From Gracilaria gracilis (lineage: Eukaryota > Rhodophyta > Florideophyceae > Gracilariales > Gracilariaceae), in the NCBI GenBank assembly GCA_030374805.1, contig JARGSG010000001.1, positions 496,001 to 560,000 on the forward strand: a stretch of DNA of 64,000 nucleotides. The letters are read 5' to 3'. Every line of letters begins with the position of its first letter. The first letter of the stretch is position 1. The notes under the pieces are model-generated. The model had not been told where the DNA came from. It was given only the letters and a program-made list of their open reading frames with translations, and searched no databases. Shown here piece after piece: positions 28,333 to 39,179 of the stretch. The translations under genes were made by a program, and so were the position numbers.

Positions 28333-29229
28333 ATGGCTCGGACATCCAAGATCCGACAAGTATGGGCCTCCAACTTGGAGCAGGAGATTCTCTTGCTTTC
28401 GGAACTATCAGATGTTTACAATCACATAGCAATGGATACCGAGTTTCCCGGCGTCGTTCTGCGTCCGATGGGTTCGCAAGCCACACAACCTGACGCGTTG
28501 TACTGCACACATCGACTCAACGTCGATCTTCTCAGAATCATTCAAATCGGCATCTCCCTCTCAACAGAAGACGGGAAACAACCCGAAGATTGTACCACAT
28601 GGCAGTTCAACTTTTCGTTTAGTTTGTCCAACGATATGTACGCCCAAGATTCTATCGAACTTTTGAGCGCTAGCGGGATCGACTTTGCGGAGCACGAAAG
28701 GAACGGTATTGATGTGCTTACTTTTGGCGAGCTCATAACGTCATCAGGACTTGTTTTGAACCCACGAGTCACATGGATTTGCTTTTCAGGGGGTTATGAC
28801 TTTTGCTACCTCATCAAGCTTCTTACTGCAATTCCCCTTCCAGAGCAAGAAGCTGGGTTTTTCGAATACCTGTCCCTCTTCTTTCCACGTATTTACGACT
28901 TGAAGTACCTGATGTTGTCTTCCGATCGCTTGCATGGTGGGTTAAACAGAGTGGGCGAAATGCTAGGCTGTGAACGTTTCGGCACAATGCATCAAGCCGG
29001 CTCCGACTCCCTCTTGACTTTGGACGTGTTCTTCAAGATGAAAGATCAAGTCTTCCATGGAGCTATTGACGACTCCAACTGCGGTGTCTTGTACAATTTG
29101 GGTATGACCGCAAAGAACGCTGGTGCAGCAAGTTCATCACCCATATACACTACCCCAAGAAAACCATTACCAGGTACGGATGGGAGTAATGGAAATGGCG
29201 AGGGCACGGCTTTATCATCGCCGTCATGA
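28333..29229 (+). CDS. CAF1/POP2 deadenylase (CCR4-NOT subunit 7/8)
   Basis: 298 aa from the ATG at 28333 (a GTG two codons up is not used). It is a DEDD-family 3'-5' exoribonuclease: MDTEFPGVV gives the first Asp35 and Glu37, the second Asp156 lies in SGGYDFCYL, and HQAGSDSLLT supplies His220 and Asp225. LLRIIQIGIS, QFNFSFSLS and HERNGIDVLTFGELI are all family landmarks. CAF1 shortens mRNA poly(A) tails within the CCR4-NOT complex in the cytoplasm. All four acidic residues are present, so it should be active. A short Ser/Gly/Pro-rich tail follows the domain. Single exon. Confidence 0.93.
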   Translation: MARTSKIRQVWASNLEQEILLLSELSDVYNHIAMDTEFPGVVLRPMGSQATQPDALYCTHRLNVDLLRIIQIGISLSTEDGKQPEDCTTWQFNFSFSLSNDMYAQDSIELLSASGIDFAEHERNGIDVLTFGELITSSGLVLNPRVTWICFSGGYDFCYLIKLLTAIPLPEQEAGFFEYLSLFFPRIYDLKYLMLSSDRLHGGLNRVGEMLGCERFGTMHQAGSDSLLTLDVFFKMKDQVFHGAIDDSNCGVLYNLGMTAKNAGAASSSPIYTTPRKPLPGTDGSNGNGEGTALSSPS

Positions 29230-29678
29230 ATATGTCGCAGCACAATGCTTGTTCACGGCTGAGTATTATTCGCGTCAGAGGCTGACTGTATATGGGGTTT
29301 TTCTCAGACAGATACAAAGACCATGGATAGTGCACTCATGCATTCGTGACGGCACCTTACGCTTAACTAAAAACCATCTACGCCTACAAGACAGTAGAAA
29401 TGGATGAAACTTTGTAAAGAAAATTGTGAGACAGCTTCTCTTCTTTTTTTTGGCTTTTGTTTCTTTCGCGAGTTGGAGAATGAACGTTGACGTTGAAATA
29501 CAAAACATAGTTGCGGAAGAGGCACACTAAGCGGTACATATATATATAGTATACTTCGCAGCTTTCCTGCTCCGCCATGGTTATCCCACACAAAAACTAT
29601 TATCTGTAGCTAAGGGAAAAAACAAAATGATACGAAGCTAGAGCTATGTTCTGTTCTGCAGCCAGGATTGGTGAAATC
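29230..29678. other. Convergent 3' regions of CAF1 and the helical-repeat gene
   Basis: 449 bp between two stop codons. A run of T and a TATATATATA stretch near 29540-29550 are visible. No gene seen. Confidence 0.4.
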
Positions 29679-31445
29679 TTATCTTGCCACTTCTTGTACT
29701 GACATGCGGGACCGAGCGTGTCTCCGGAATCGATCAGTGTCCCCACACACACGATTGTCCATGGAAACTACACGAGTAGGAGTACCGGATGTAGTCCCAA
29801 ACACGTTGCTTGGTTGTCTTGACAAGTTTGCAACTTCAGATCCCGTGAGCGCGAGTGGTGGCTTACGATCAGCTTTCCCGTGTGCTCTGCCCGTCTGTCC
29901 CGCATCATCTAAACTACCTGTCCGTCTGGGGCGACTGGCTGACACAGACCTCCATCTCCTATTAAGCTTGATTTGCTCCTCTTCGCCATCCTTTCTTCGT
30001 GAAGCGTTCTTGAAGTCACGGGCACCCTTAGTGCGTCTAGACGTGTCGCGTGGCGAAACGCGCTCTGCGTTGGTACGCGTTCTGATTAACTCTCTTGTTG
30101 CGAAGGAACTTCTCCGACCCGTGGCCTTTGCAGCCGAATCGCTGAACAGTTGGTCAAAGCGAGTACCACTGTACATAGAAGAATTGGATGTGTTTTCGGA
30201 CTGATAAAAGCTAAGCTTGTGTCCAAAACGAATACGCCTGATGATGCGTTGGCCCATATGTGCAAAAGAAGGGTCCCTCTGCGAGGGCGCAGTAGCCGAA
30301 CGGATATCCATAGCGAGGACAACGGCCGCCGACGACAGATCGCGGTCCTTGGCGGCGATGGCGAGACTAACCTTGTGGGAAGTGTTGGCGATAATCTCGG
30401 CAAAATCGGGATCCAAATGTAAACCTGCCTTGGAGGCTCTGCCATGGAAGCCTCCGCCAAGCAGCATAGCACGGAGTGCGGTGAGTGCTCTGCTGACAAC
30501 GTCACGGTCACTGGTGTGCTGCTGAAGTGCCATGACGACGGCGTTTGCACAGCCAGCGGTATAGAACTCCTTCGCTGCGTGACGAGCGATGACTGTGGCT
30601 GGAGCGGTGGACACACGAATGAGCTCGCAGCCATGCATCTGAACGGGAACATGAGCGGTGTGGCGCGACATTGCGAGGGCGATAGTGCTCGCAAACTGGT
30701 AGTCGTCAATGACAGCGTTGGAGGCGCGCGAGAAGCGAGGAGTGGGGAAGGGCAGCGACGAGATGTGGCGGGCAGCAGCCAGAAGCGCCAGTAGAGTGGT
30801 GGAGGCTCCAGAGGCGGTTTGACACAGCAGGTGGGCAGACGAAGATATGGTGGAGGCAGCAACGCGCACGGTTGAAGTGTGTGGGGCGGGGGTGCGCTGC
30901 GTAAGATGGAAAGCAAGAAGGTCGGCACCGCGTAGCAAAAGGCCGCTGTTGGACGAGTGTGCGCGCATAGCAGCGGCGACGGCGGATACTATAGAGTCGC
31001 GGTGGGAGGTGTTTGTGGAGGCGTTGTTCTGCAGGGCGGCAAGGGCGGTGTGTTGGAAGGCGGCCGACATGAGGAGGCGCTCCATGCTGAGCACGATGGC
31101 GGGCTCGACGGGCACATTGCGGGGGTTGAGGGCTGGGTGGGCGAGGATTGCGACGGCGCGATGGGAGAGGAGGAGGTTGGTGGGGGCTTGGTGGAGAAGG
31201 GAGGCGAGCGCGGAGGCGACGAGGGAGGCGGAGGAGGCGGGCAGGTTGGGAAGGGTGCGGCGGATTTGATCGAGGGCGTCGGCGGTGAGGGAAGGCTTGT
31301 CGGCATCGAGGGAGATGAGGAGGTGAGTGAGGGAGGGGATGGAGGGTGCAGAGGGTGCGGAGGGGGTCGAAGGGGGGGAGGAGGCGGAGGCGGAGGCGGG
31401 CATGGCGGGGACGGCGGGGATGGGGATGGGGATGGGGCTGGGCAT
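29679..31445 (-). CDS. Hypothetical protein with ARM/HEAT-like helical repeats
   Basis: 588 aa from a true ATG (31445). The first 45 residues are Pro/Ala/Ser-rich. Residues of about 45-385 are almost all helical, with Ala/Leu-rich units such as LNPRNVPVEPAIVLSMERLL, NAVVMALQQHTSDRDVVSRA and VSRALTALRAML. These resemble armadillo or HEAT units, without a match to a named family. The C-terminal 200 residues are basic and disordered, rich in Ser, Arg and Thr, as in regulatory tails. No catalytic motif and no membrane segment are visible. Coding is supported by length and by a consistent third-position GC bias; competing open frames on the same interval are low-complexity Arg/Pro/His strings. Function unknown; a scaffold role would be a guess. 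Confidence 0.65.
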   Translation of the reverse strand: MPSPIPIPIPAVPAMPASASASSPPSTPSAPSAPSIPSLTHLLISLDADKPSLTADALDQIRRTLPNLPASSASLVASALASLLHQAPTNLLLSHRAVAILAHPALNPRNVPVEPAIVLSMERLLMSAAFQHTALAALQNNASTNTSHRDSIVSAVAAAMRAHSSNSGLLLRGADLLAFHLTQRTPAPHTSTVRVAASTISSSAHLLCQTASGASTTLLALLAAARHISSLPFPTPRFSRASNAVIDDYQFASTIALAMSRHTAHVPVQMHGCELIRVSTAPATVIARHAAKEFYTAGCANAVVMALQQHTSDRDVVSRALTALRAMLLGGGFHGRASKAGLHLDPDFAEIIANTSHKVSLAIAAKDRDLSSAAVVLAMDIRSATAPSQRDPSFAHMGQRIIRRIRFGHKLSFYQSENTSNSSMYSGTRFDQLFSDSAAKATGRRSSFATRELIRTRTNAERVSPRDTSRRTKGARDFKNASRRKDGEEEQIKLNRRWRSVSASRPRRTGSLDDAGQTGRAHGKADRKPPLALTGSEVANLSRQPSNVFGTTSGTPTRVVSMDNRVCGDTDRFRRHARSRMSVQEVAR

Positions 31446-32292
31446 CGCGGCTATGGTTTTCCGCGGGCGCGGGCGGGAGGCAGAGGCGGAGGCGGAGGGG
31501 CGGCGCGAAGCGAATTATAGGGCGCGGCGCCAAAGGGTGGACATGCGCGGCAGGCGGCACGCAAGCGGCGCGCGCGCACGCAAGAGCCAAACTGCGCCGC
31601 TCCAAAAATAGGTGCTGGCGCACGCGGCCACGCGCCAACGCGCCACCGCGCCACCGCGCCACCGCGCCACGCACCGCGGCGCCGCCGCTCCGTCTCGCGA
31701 GGCGCGCGCCGCGCGGAAAGTTATGGGCCATGCGCCGGTGCATAGCCGTGGCGCGGCCGCTGAGCAGCCGCCTCCAACCGCCGCGCGTCGTCAGGCGCGT
31801 TCGCCATAAAGCGCGTCGTGGCGGCGCGATGCACCGCGCACCACCGCGATGATGTGTGCACCGCTCTCGCCCTTCCGCTCCTCTCACGCCCCCCGCGCGG
31901 CGTGGAACGCCTCTCCCATAACCTTACCATTATCAGCGGTGCGTCCGCCGTCTCCATCGCCCCGTGTATCTACTGTACTGGTCTCCAGACACAACTCCCT
32001 CACTCTCGCACGTGTTCCGTTTGACAAGCTTTCGTCATGAGTGCTTACTCTCCGCTCGCCAACGCTCCTAGTATCTATCTAAGGGTACTCTGCATCATGC
32101 ACATTTGTTATGCTAACTCGTTTACCAAGAAAAAAAAAACCGTTTCTCCGTTCTGTAACCAGCTTGCTTTGTTGTCTCGAGTTCGTTTCATACTCACCTC
32201 CCCGTCCAGTCCACTGTCCTCGGTTCATCCCCGCTGTAGCGCTCTTGTTGGAAAGCCCTCACACACAAACTCCATCCAACTCCACGTCACCT

Positions 32293-32299
32293 TATAAAA
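32293..32299 (+). promoter_or_regulatory. Orphan TATA-like box in a pyrimidine-rich tract
   Basis: TATAAAA followed by about 90 bp of C-rich sequence and an ATG at 32391 that opens only 28 codons. The layout copies the AMT and one-helix protein promoters, but no protein follows. It may serve a non-coding transcript, a gene with an unseen first exon, or be chance. Confidence 0.25.
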
Positions 32300-34958
32300 T
32301 CCTTATTTCAACTTGTGTCCAATTCAGTATCGAGTCTATTCGACTCCCCCACATCCACCCCTGCCGTCCAAGTTACAGCACACTGACTTCATGCGAACGT
32401 GCCTTTCATTCCTCGCGGACAAACTTCACAACCAAACTTGCAACAATGCGATCCAATTGACAAGTGCCAATTCACTCTGACAAGTCACAATCGCCTTCTG
32501 CTTCCCTCTCATTGGTACACACAACCCCCCACTACCCTTTTTGATCTGCAACTGTTTGGCCATGCTATCCGTACCACTCTTGTAAATGTGACTTCAACTT
32601 GCAACCAAAGTGGATTGCCGTGTGAACCAGTTTAACTCACATTTTCCTGTCATCAATGTACTCCCACCTCATGTCTCAAAACTTCTCGATCGCGCTTGTG
32701 CCAGCGACCCCCTTGAGCGAAATGGAATTGGCTTCAAATTTCCTTTATCCCTTTCTATTGGTACATAACAATATTGCGTTAATTACTAATCGTTAATGCA
32801 TTCACCTACAATTGCGCATGTCCATTTCATACTCGCGTGGCAGCATTTTCTGGTCGGAGCGCTTTTCTTGGCCCCTTGCGTAACACAGCATTTCTCTTCT
32901 TACATAATCAGTGTTTTTTGCAGCAACTGAACCCTGATCGACGGAATTCTTATTGCCTCCATTAATGCACTTTCGCGTCCCATTCTTCTTGATCCTGCAA
33001 ATTTTGGCATTCTTCGAGCAGCTGCCAGACGGAGGCGGCGGCGGCGGAAGCGTCGGGTTCCAGGTCATTGAATTCTCCTTGGCAAACAGAGAAGATGGGT
33101 CCTAAACACAGGATGTATATGAGAGAGATGTCTGCTCATGCTTTCGCACTTTGCCCTCAAATATGTCAGACAAACAGTTAACTAAGGAACATACAAACAT
33201 GAGCCAGTTGAAGCCTGTATTGTCCGCACATCCCATGTCAGATTACTCTACTGTGCGGGTCGTTAGAAAGAAGAACAAGAGAGGCTCAGCTGGCCTCCTA
33301 TGTAACTTCTTAGCGCCTTTCTACATCATGTTCTTTCTTATTGTGCGGCAGGTCACTGTGATGCATGTGAGAACCGATATCTGCGGTTTCGAAATTCAAG
33401 CGAACTTACACTATACCCTTTTCAATTGGTCTATGACGGCTGCTGTCCGGTGAAAACACTAAACTATGATGACCTTACTTGGAAAAGCAACATTTGCTCT
33501 CTTATCTCTCGCAAGTGTACATGTATGTAGGATGAATGCACTTCAACTGCAAAAACTACTATTTGTACCTTGTGGAACGGAAATCCGTTGTAAGACTGCA
33601 CAATGTGAATGGTCAATTCACTACAGACAGACTGGGGAAATCGATCCATCTCGTTGCCGAAGTTTGCAATGGATCGGATTTCATTTTCCAAGTCTTGGTC
33701 TCGAGGCTCTTCCGCGAACGGTCAATGCAACAAAGAGAAGCCATGGCCGCTTTCGCTGGCCAGTGATCGTCATTTCTCTCCTCATGAATTATATATTTGC
33801 CTGACGGGCTTTCCAGCGAATCAGAAGATCAGTCGGACTAAAACGCCTACGTCCCATGTTTGTTGTTCTTATTCCTTATGGGTACTCTATATTCATTAAT
33901 TCGAAGTTCAATGGGCGCCGTACCACCTTGTCACCCTATGAGCAGCTCAGGATTTGCCATTCGTCTATTCCACGTACATGTTATTGTAAAAACTTTTGCC
34001 ATAGGGAGAGGCGACTGCAAGATCTCGCTCTCTATCTCGTTATGAGTAGTACAAGCCTAGTTGCAACCATGTGAGAGACGGTTCCGTCGAAAGAGGCGTT
34101 CTCTCACGGGAAATGCAATTTCTCTTTTTAAGCCTTGTCTTCATAGTATCAACAATAACTAACCCTTATCGCTCACGAAAAGAAGGCAAGCATAACCTTC
34201 TTAACATAGTTCTCTTCAGGTAGCTTAAAACAGAGTGTTCCATATTGTTCAAATCTTCCGGGCTGCAGCTGCACGCCAACCTCTTCCCCAGTGGATGCAA
34301 TCCTAGAGGATGACGAGAGGACGTGTGCCCTACAAATATTGCCAGAGAGCAACTTTTTGCTTCGCCACGGCCCACAGCTTTACCCATGTTATCTTGAAAG
34401 TTAGACATGGATGGTTTCCTATTTTACATCATTACACTTTGCGAACCAATGGCCATTCAAACAACTCCTCTTTATCCCGGTTGCACTTTATGAAGATGAC
34501 CTCAGCTGCGCTTTTGAATGCAATTATCTGTGTCATAAATGAACACATTTCACTCCCCCGAGTGCTTTTCCTGCATCTTGTTCACCTTTGTTTTCACCAT
34601 TGTGCATATGCTCTCCCACTTCTGGATACTGAGGGCCCTTCCTTTCTTACAATAATTTTCTCGAACCGCTTTTCCACTATCAAGGAGTTCAATAACTATT
34701 TCAAATTTGTCGTCATATGATAGAGACAATATCCGTTAGTTGACCGCTCGTTCATATGAAATCTGTATTTACAGACCATCATGATCTAATTGGTTTCTGT
34801 GTAGTATGGAACCCCGCACATTGACGTTCATCCCTTTGCAAAGCATCTTTCAACGGTTTCACTTTGCTAGTAAGGGTAGACCACCAGTTGAAACTTCCAT
34901 CCACATTCCATAGTCTAGTGCGGGGAAAGAATATAATATTGTCGACCTTCTATATTAT

Positions 34959-35503
34959 GCCACCCTGTGACAATAACTCTGGGTTGGTATTGTATATAGG
35001 GTGGCCCGATTCAAAATGAAGAAGAGACCGCATTCGCTGTTGAAACGACACGTGATCAGCAGCTGCCACATCAGTTTCTTGCCCTCGCTTCGCTTCGCAG
35101 CAATAAACCCCTGCTCTGGTTTTCGCAAATAGTACAGTGCATCGCTTGTATTGGCTTTCCAAGGAAGTTTCTCCAGAACAGCAAAACCAAACTGTAGCTC
35201 TGCCTCTGAAGGTAGTGGAGCTAGCTGAAAATCACAGCTGTGCGTCATGATTGCCGAAAGGGAGTTTGGCGTCCTCGACACGCTGCGGCGGGGTAAGTCG
35301 GGAGCGTTTGCTAATGTTCGATCGCGTGAGCGATGTCATATGATCTTGAGATGTTTTCTCTCCTGTGAAAGACCTCAGGAGCCTGAAAGTTGCTCGAGCT
35401 TTGGCGTTGGTTGAAATTGGGTTGGTACAGCTTGTCGGGCGGGGTTTGGATCTCGTCAAAAGTTATGCCACGCCAATTTGGATGGCACTATATACAGGGT
35501 GGC
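34959..35503. mobile_element. Possible non-autonomous element with GCCACCCTGT ends
   Basis: GCCACCCTGT at 34959-34968 and its inverse ACAGGGTGGC at 35494-35503 bound 545 bp. A third, inverted copy (TATAGGGTGGC) lies just inside the left end, near 34994-35004. The right end continues as TATATAC and GGCACTATA, and the left as TATATTAT, so AT-rich sequence adjoins both. AGGGTGGC-type termini next to TA resemble those of Tc1/mariner-like elements, but the match is short and no transposase is readable; frames inside (34955-35281 minus and others) are unrecognised. Confidence 0.4.
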
Positions 35504-36053
35504 ACTACATAAGACTAAATTATACGGAGACCCCCACCTGTAATCTAGTCACTTGATTGAGTTGTTTTAAGATCCTTTTCAATCCAGACAAACATCGTTT
35601 CTGATATAGGCACATAACGACGATCAAACCAAAGTACAGGGTTGTATATCATACGGGGCGTTGGGTTTTTCGAAAAGAGCTTGCGAACTTTGTGTGCTTC
35701 GGGCGGACTTTCCAGAATAATCTAACACCCAATACAAGGCCAAACTCAAAGCGACATAATCTTACTATCGAACTGAAGGGAATTGGACAAGTTCTTAACC
35801 TTTTTGTCTCATGGTTTTAGATATATCTCTATAAGAAGCAGTGGTGACTGTAACATCATTCGAACCCAAAATGAATCCGGGGACTAGTCTCGTAAGAGGT
35901 TTTCTTACTCGATGGGATATTTCTGACTACGAAGGAAAGGCGTTTTAATGTCTTGGGTCCAACTTGATGGGCACCGATGTGAGCCGTGCTACATGTGCAA
36001 CCATCGCTTAGCAATCTAGTTCTTTCCCAAAGTACTCTTTTTGTTCAAAGCTC

Positions 36054-36265
36054 ACGTGTTTAGTATTAGTCTGACAGCGAGCGGAGCCCAGCAGAAATCA
36101 TTTCAAAGAAACAGTGAGAAGCAAAGGATCAACGTTGATCAACGTTGATCAACGTTGTGCAACGCTTACCGACGGACGTCATTTGAAAGACTCTTTCCTT
36201 CGCACTGTTTCTTTGTAGTGATTTCTGCCGGGCTCCGCTCGCTGTCAGACTAATATTTAACACGT
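36054..36265. mobile_element. 212-bp foldback (MITE-like) element
   Basis: Two arms of about 75 bp are near-perfect inverted copies. The left arm runs from ACGTGTT at 36054 through ATTAGTCTGACAGCGAGCGG to AAAGAAACAGTG at about 36115. The right arm mirrors it from CACTGTTTCTTTG at about 36203 to AACACGT at 36265. The centre holds three tandem copies of a 10-bp unit, AACGTTGATC (the third diverged), at 36131-36160. A transcript or single strand would fold into one long hairpin. No coding capacity. Target duplication is not clear. Confidence 0.75.
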
Positions 36266-36778
36266 AAGTTGCACAAAAGGTCTTGACAGTATTGCTAGAC
36301 TGGTGATCTTCATGAATTTATCTTCTGAAAGATTAAGCGTTGGACTTTGAGACGGGTATATAAGATGCTCAAAGTGCCTTTATCGTTTTGGAGGGGACCG
36401 CGGAGGAGGAAGCTGAATCGCTTAACGACCTGCGCCTTCGGCCAAAGCGCACTTGTTGCCGTCACCATCAGCATCAGCAGCTTCGAGAAAGAAACCACGC
36501 CATACTCAGAAACGTTTTGAGGATTAACCTTAACACGCCTTCTTCTTCTTCTTCTTACGTGTGGTTTATTACGCCTTGCTCTTTGACGCCAACTCTCATC
36601 CGTCAATTGCAGCTGACATTGCTGCAGCTGCTCTGTTTCGCTCTTCACGAAGATCTGTATGGGCAATCGGCATATGCGGTTCGTGCATGGGATTTTGGGT
36701 GTACCGTTGTAACTACTGTACCGTGCGGATCTACCTTCGTATTTCGGGGCAGTTTTGAGAAAATGTTTTGGCTGACTG

Positions 36779-38217
36779 ATGGCTGTAAAGCGAGAGATGG
36801 TCTTACTTACAGAAAACTCGTTCACTCGTCGTCGTGCAGAGCAGAGCCGTGTCTCGGATTGCATCACAAGCAGTCCGAGCATGACGAACGAAGCTTCCAC
36901 CGGGGGCGGCCTCAGCCCGTCTTCTCCGTTGATCCAACTTTTGGCGGTGCTCCTAGCGGAGCCTGTTTTTACGCGAGACCGCCGCTTGTACGTCGGCGAT
37001 GAACGACTCGAGCCACATAATGTGTCGGTTGCCACCGTAGCGACGCCATCACAAGATCGGCAGCTTCTTGCCGTTGCCACCCTGCAGAAGCAAGTCACAA
37101 TATTCGAGAGACTCAATCGAGACTGGAAGTCTCTTTGCACCCAGTAAGTTTTGTGCCATCTTTATTCTTGCGCGACACAGCCGGTGATGATCTCCTTTGT
37201 CATGAATAGAGTCTCCGACTTTTCCGGGCTTTGAAGTCCGACGCTGCGGATATGAAAAGACTTTCTGATGCTGATCTATGCGCGAACACAACCATCGTTT
37301 GGTCTAACTAACCGACTCCTATTGTGAAGCGCAGTCTTCTTCCCAAGCGAATCACAGCCGTTGCGATTGACGATGCTTTTACACACGTCGTTGTTTCTGA
37401 CGCCGTTGGCGACGTTTACCGCTTACCGCTAGATCAATCTGTGGATCTTAAGAATGATGACCTTCAACATGATTTCCTCTTGCTAGGACACTTTTCAACT
37501 GTAACCGATATATCACTCACAACCGATTTCATTGCAACAGCCGATCGCGATAACAAGATTCGCGTGTCTCGCTACCCATGTTCTTACGTGATCGAGTCGT
37601 TCTGTTTATCACACAACCAGTTTGTAACAACTCTGCAGTGGACTCTAGTGCCGAACCTGTTACTTTCCGCGGGCGGTGATTCCACGATACGGCTTTGGGA
37701 CGGTGCAAACGGACGGCATTTGGATTGCTTGCGGTTGTCAGACTCGAAAGTGGTTCAGAACGCACTTACCGACGCGATCCAACCGCTCGTCGTGAAGTTT
37801 GCTACGCACCCATTGAACAAAGATGTAGCTTTTTTCGTCATGCATAAGTGTGACGCGGTTTTCACCCTTTTCGGCTTGGGGGAAGCGAAACTGAGAGGTA
37901 TAGCGTTGGCATCTTCTTTTGGTGAGAAGCGCTATGTGACTGGTTTGTCTATTAGTAGCAAAGGGCATGCGTACGTTTCTGTTCACAATGAAGCTTGTGT
38001 CAGACAGGCATCCCTGAGTTCGAGTACCGAGGTTGCATGTCGGAAGCTAAATTTTACCGTAAGGGAACACGTGACATCAGCAGGCGAGAGTGATTGTCGT
38101 GAGCTTAATGAACAAGAGGAGGACGATATGCTACGCTTTAATTGGCTGGCGCGACAGCGGAAGAAAGATATGGTCCATAACTGGAAAGGGAAAAAGAGAC
38201 GTCATATCGAGATATGA
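36779..38217 (+). CDS. TRM82/WDR4-type subunit of tRNA m7G methyltransferase, two exons
   Basis: Exons 36779-37143 and 37335-38217 join across a 191-bp GTAAGT...GCAG intron to 415 aa. Before the junction there is LLAVATLQKQVTIFE, a first WD-like blade. After it comes LLPKRITAVAIDDAFTHVVV and SDAVGDVYRLPL, the TRM82/WDR4 signature, then GHFSTVTDISLTTDFIATAD and RDNKIRVSRYP, and LLSAGGDSTIRLWDGANG. The tail ends WKGKKRRHIEI. TRM82/WDR4 holds the catalytic TRM8/METTL1 subunit to make m7G46 in tRNA. The start is uncertain: ATG 36881 (MTNEAST) would also serve, and a splice-acceptor-like CTTACAG lies between the two ATGs. The 204- and 276-codon open frames overlapping exon 1 on other frames are shadows. 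Confidence 0.82.
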
Positions 38218-39179
38218 CTAGCGGTAGAGATGAAATTGTGTTGCAAAATGTACGGTTACGGTGCAGCTGACAAATAAGTTTTCTTCAACCATGTAATCGT
38301 ACGGTGCGTAGAACGTTTTTGCTGCTACTGGCTGCAATAATAATAGTTGCATCGTGCAATGCGCCTATGGCGCAGAAATCATGACACGAATTCGTAGAAT
38401 TGTGGCGACTGGCGGCAGAAACGCTAACTGCGGTTTGCGTCTTGAGGAGCAGGGAAAGCTCACCACTGATTTGAATTCGCTTGTCATGGATTGGGAGCAG
38501 CTACTAACACAGTAGGATCCAGTGAGGGAAAGACCCTGAGGCTAACGAACGAGAGCTGTATTGCTACTGGGGAAAGAGTCGGGGTCCCCGAGTTTAGTTA
38601 GGCGAGCTCTGGTGAGCTCAAGTGACAAGAGGTTGCAAAGAAACTGTGACTTGGCGATTCGGCGAGCGAAGCGGATGGGGGTTAATGATTGTGCGTCTGT
38701 GTGGGCTTGCAGTGGGATTGAACGCACGCAACTTGTGACGCTGGCCTGTCAGCCTTTTTTGGTGATATTAATAACGGCAGCCAATAGATCGCATCCATAA
38801 TTACATAGTGAACAAGCACGATGCGCCGAAGTGTATGGGCTCTTGCTGCTTGCGGGCCGGTGCGCAGCCAAGTAAACGTTGTTGACACTGAGAGATGCTG
38901 ATAAAACAAAAGTGAGCTGCACGAGTGAACGGCGGGAAAAATGTACATGACGCTCGGAGTTAAGAATGATTGGGCACAGCACAGGCTCACGAAAACGCCA
39001 TGCGCTATTGTTGTAGAAGACGGCGGAAGCTGGTGAGCTGACTGATATCGAAAGAGCTGCGGTGGCACACGGAGCATGCGCTCGGTTGGCCCGAAAATTG
39101 GCCAAAACAATGGCGCTGCAGCAAGGTGAGAAGGGGATGGGTGAGACCATCTGCTCGCAATCATGAAACTGATTGAGCT
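38218..39179. other. Convergent 3' regions of TRM82 and a hypothetical gene
   Basis: 962 bp, longer than the other convergent gaps here. No gene is recognised. Open frames of up to 160 codons on the minus strand begin at non-ATG codons and overlap in several frames. Confidence 0.4.

Larger units (their letters stand above)
31446..36778. other. 5.3-kb region with no supported gene
   Basis: The first 450 bp form a GC-rich island at the 5' end of the helical-repeat gene. From about 32000 to 32640 the plus strand is C/T-rich and G-poor with a TATAAAA at 32293-32299, as in gene leaders elsewhere here, but no convincing coding frame follows. The remainder has short open frames only, for instance an 88-codon one on the minus strand at 32802-33068 and a 112-codon one at 33466-33804 with a signal-like start; neither is recognisable. 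Two inverted-repeat elements lie at 34959-35503 and 36054-36265. A short (TTC)n run is at about 36540-36556. Confidence 0.5.

Noticed and set aside
30706-31887. 393-codon open frame on the minus strand
   Set aside because: Low-complexity Pro/Arg/His sequence produced by GC-rich DNA; overlaps the better supported 29679-31445 frame.
36310-37140. 276-codon open frame on the minus strand overlapping TRM82 exon 1
   Set aside because: It starts at GTG, is Arg/Ser-rich and antisense to a gene supported by a splice junction and WD motifs.
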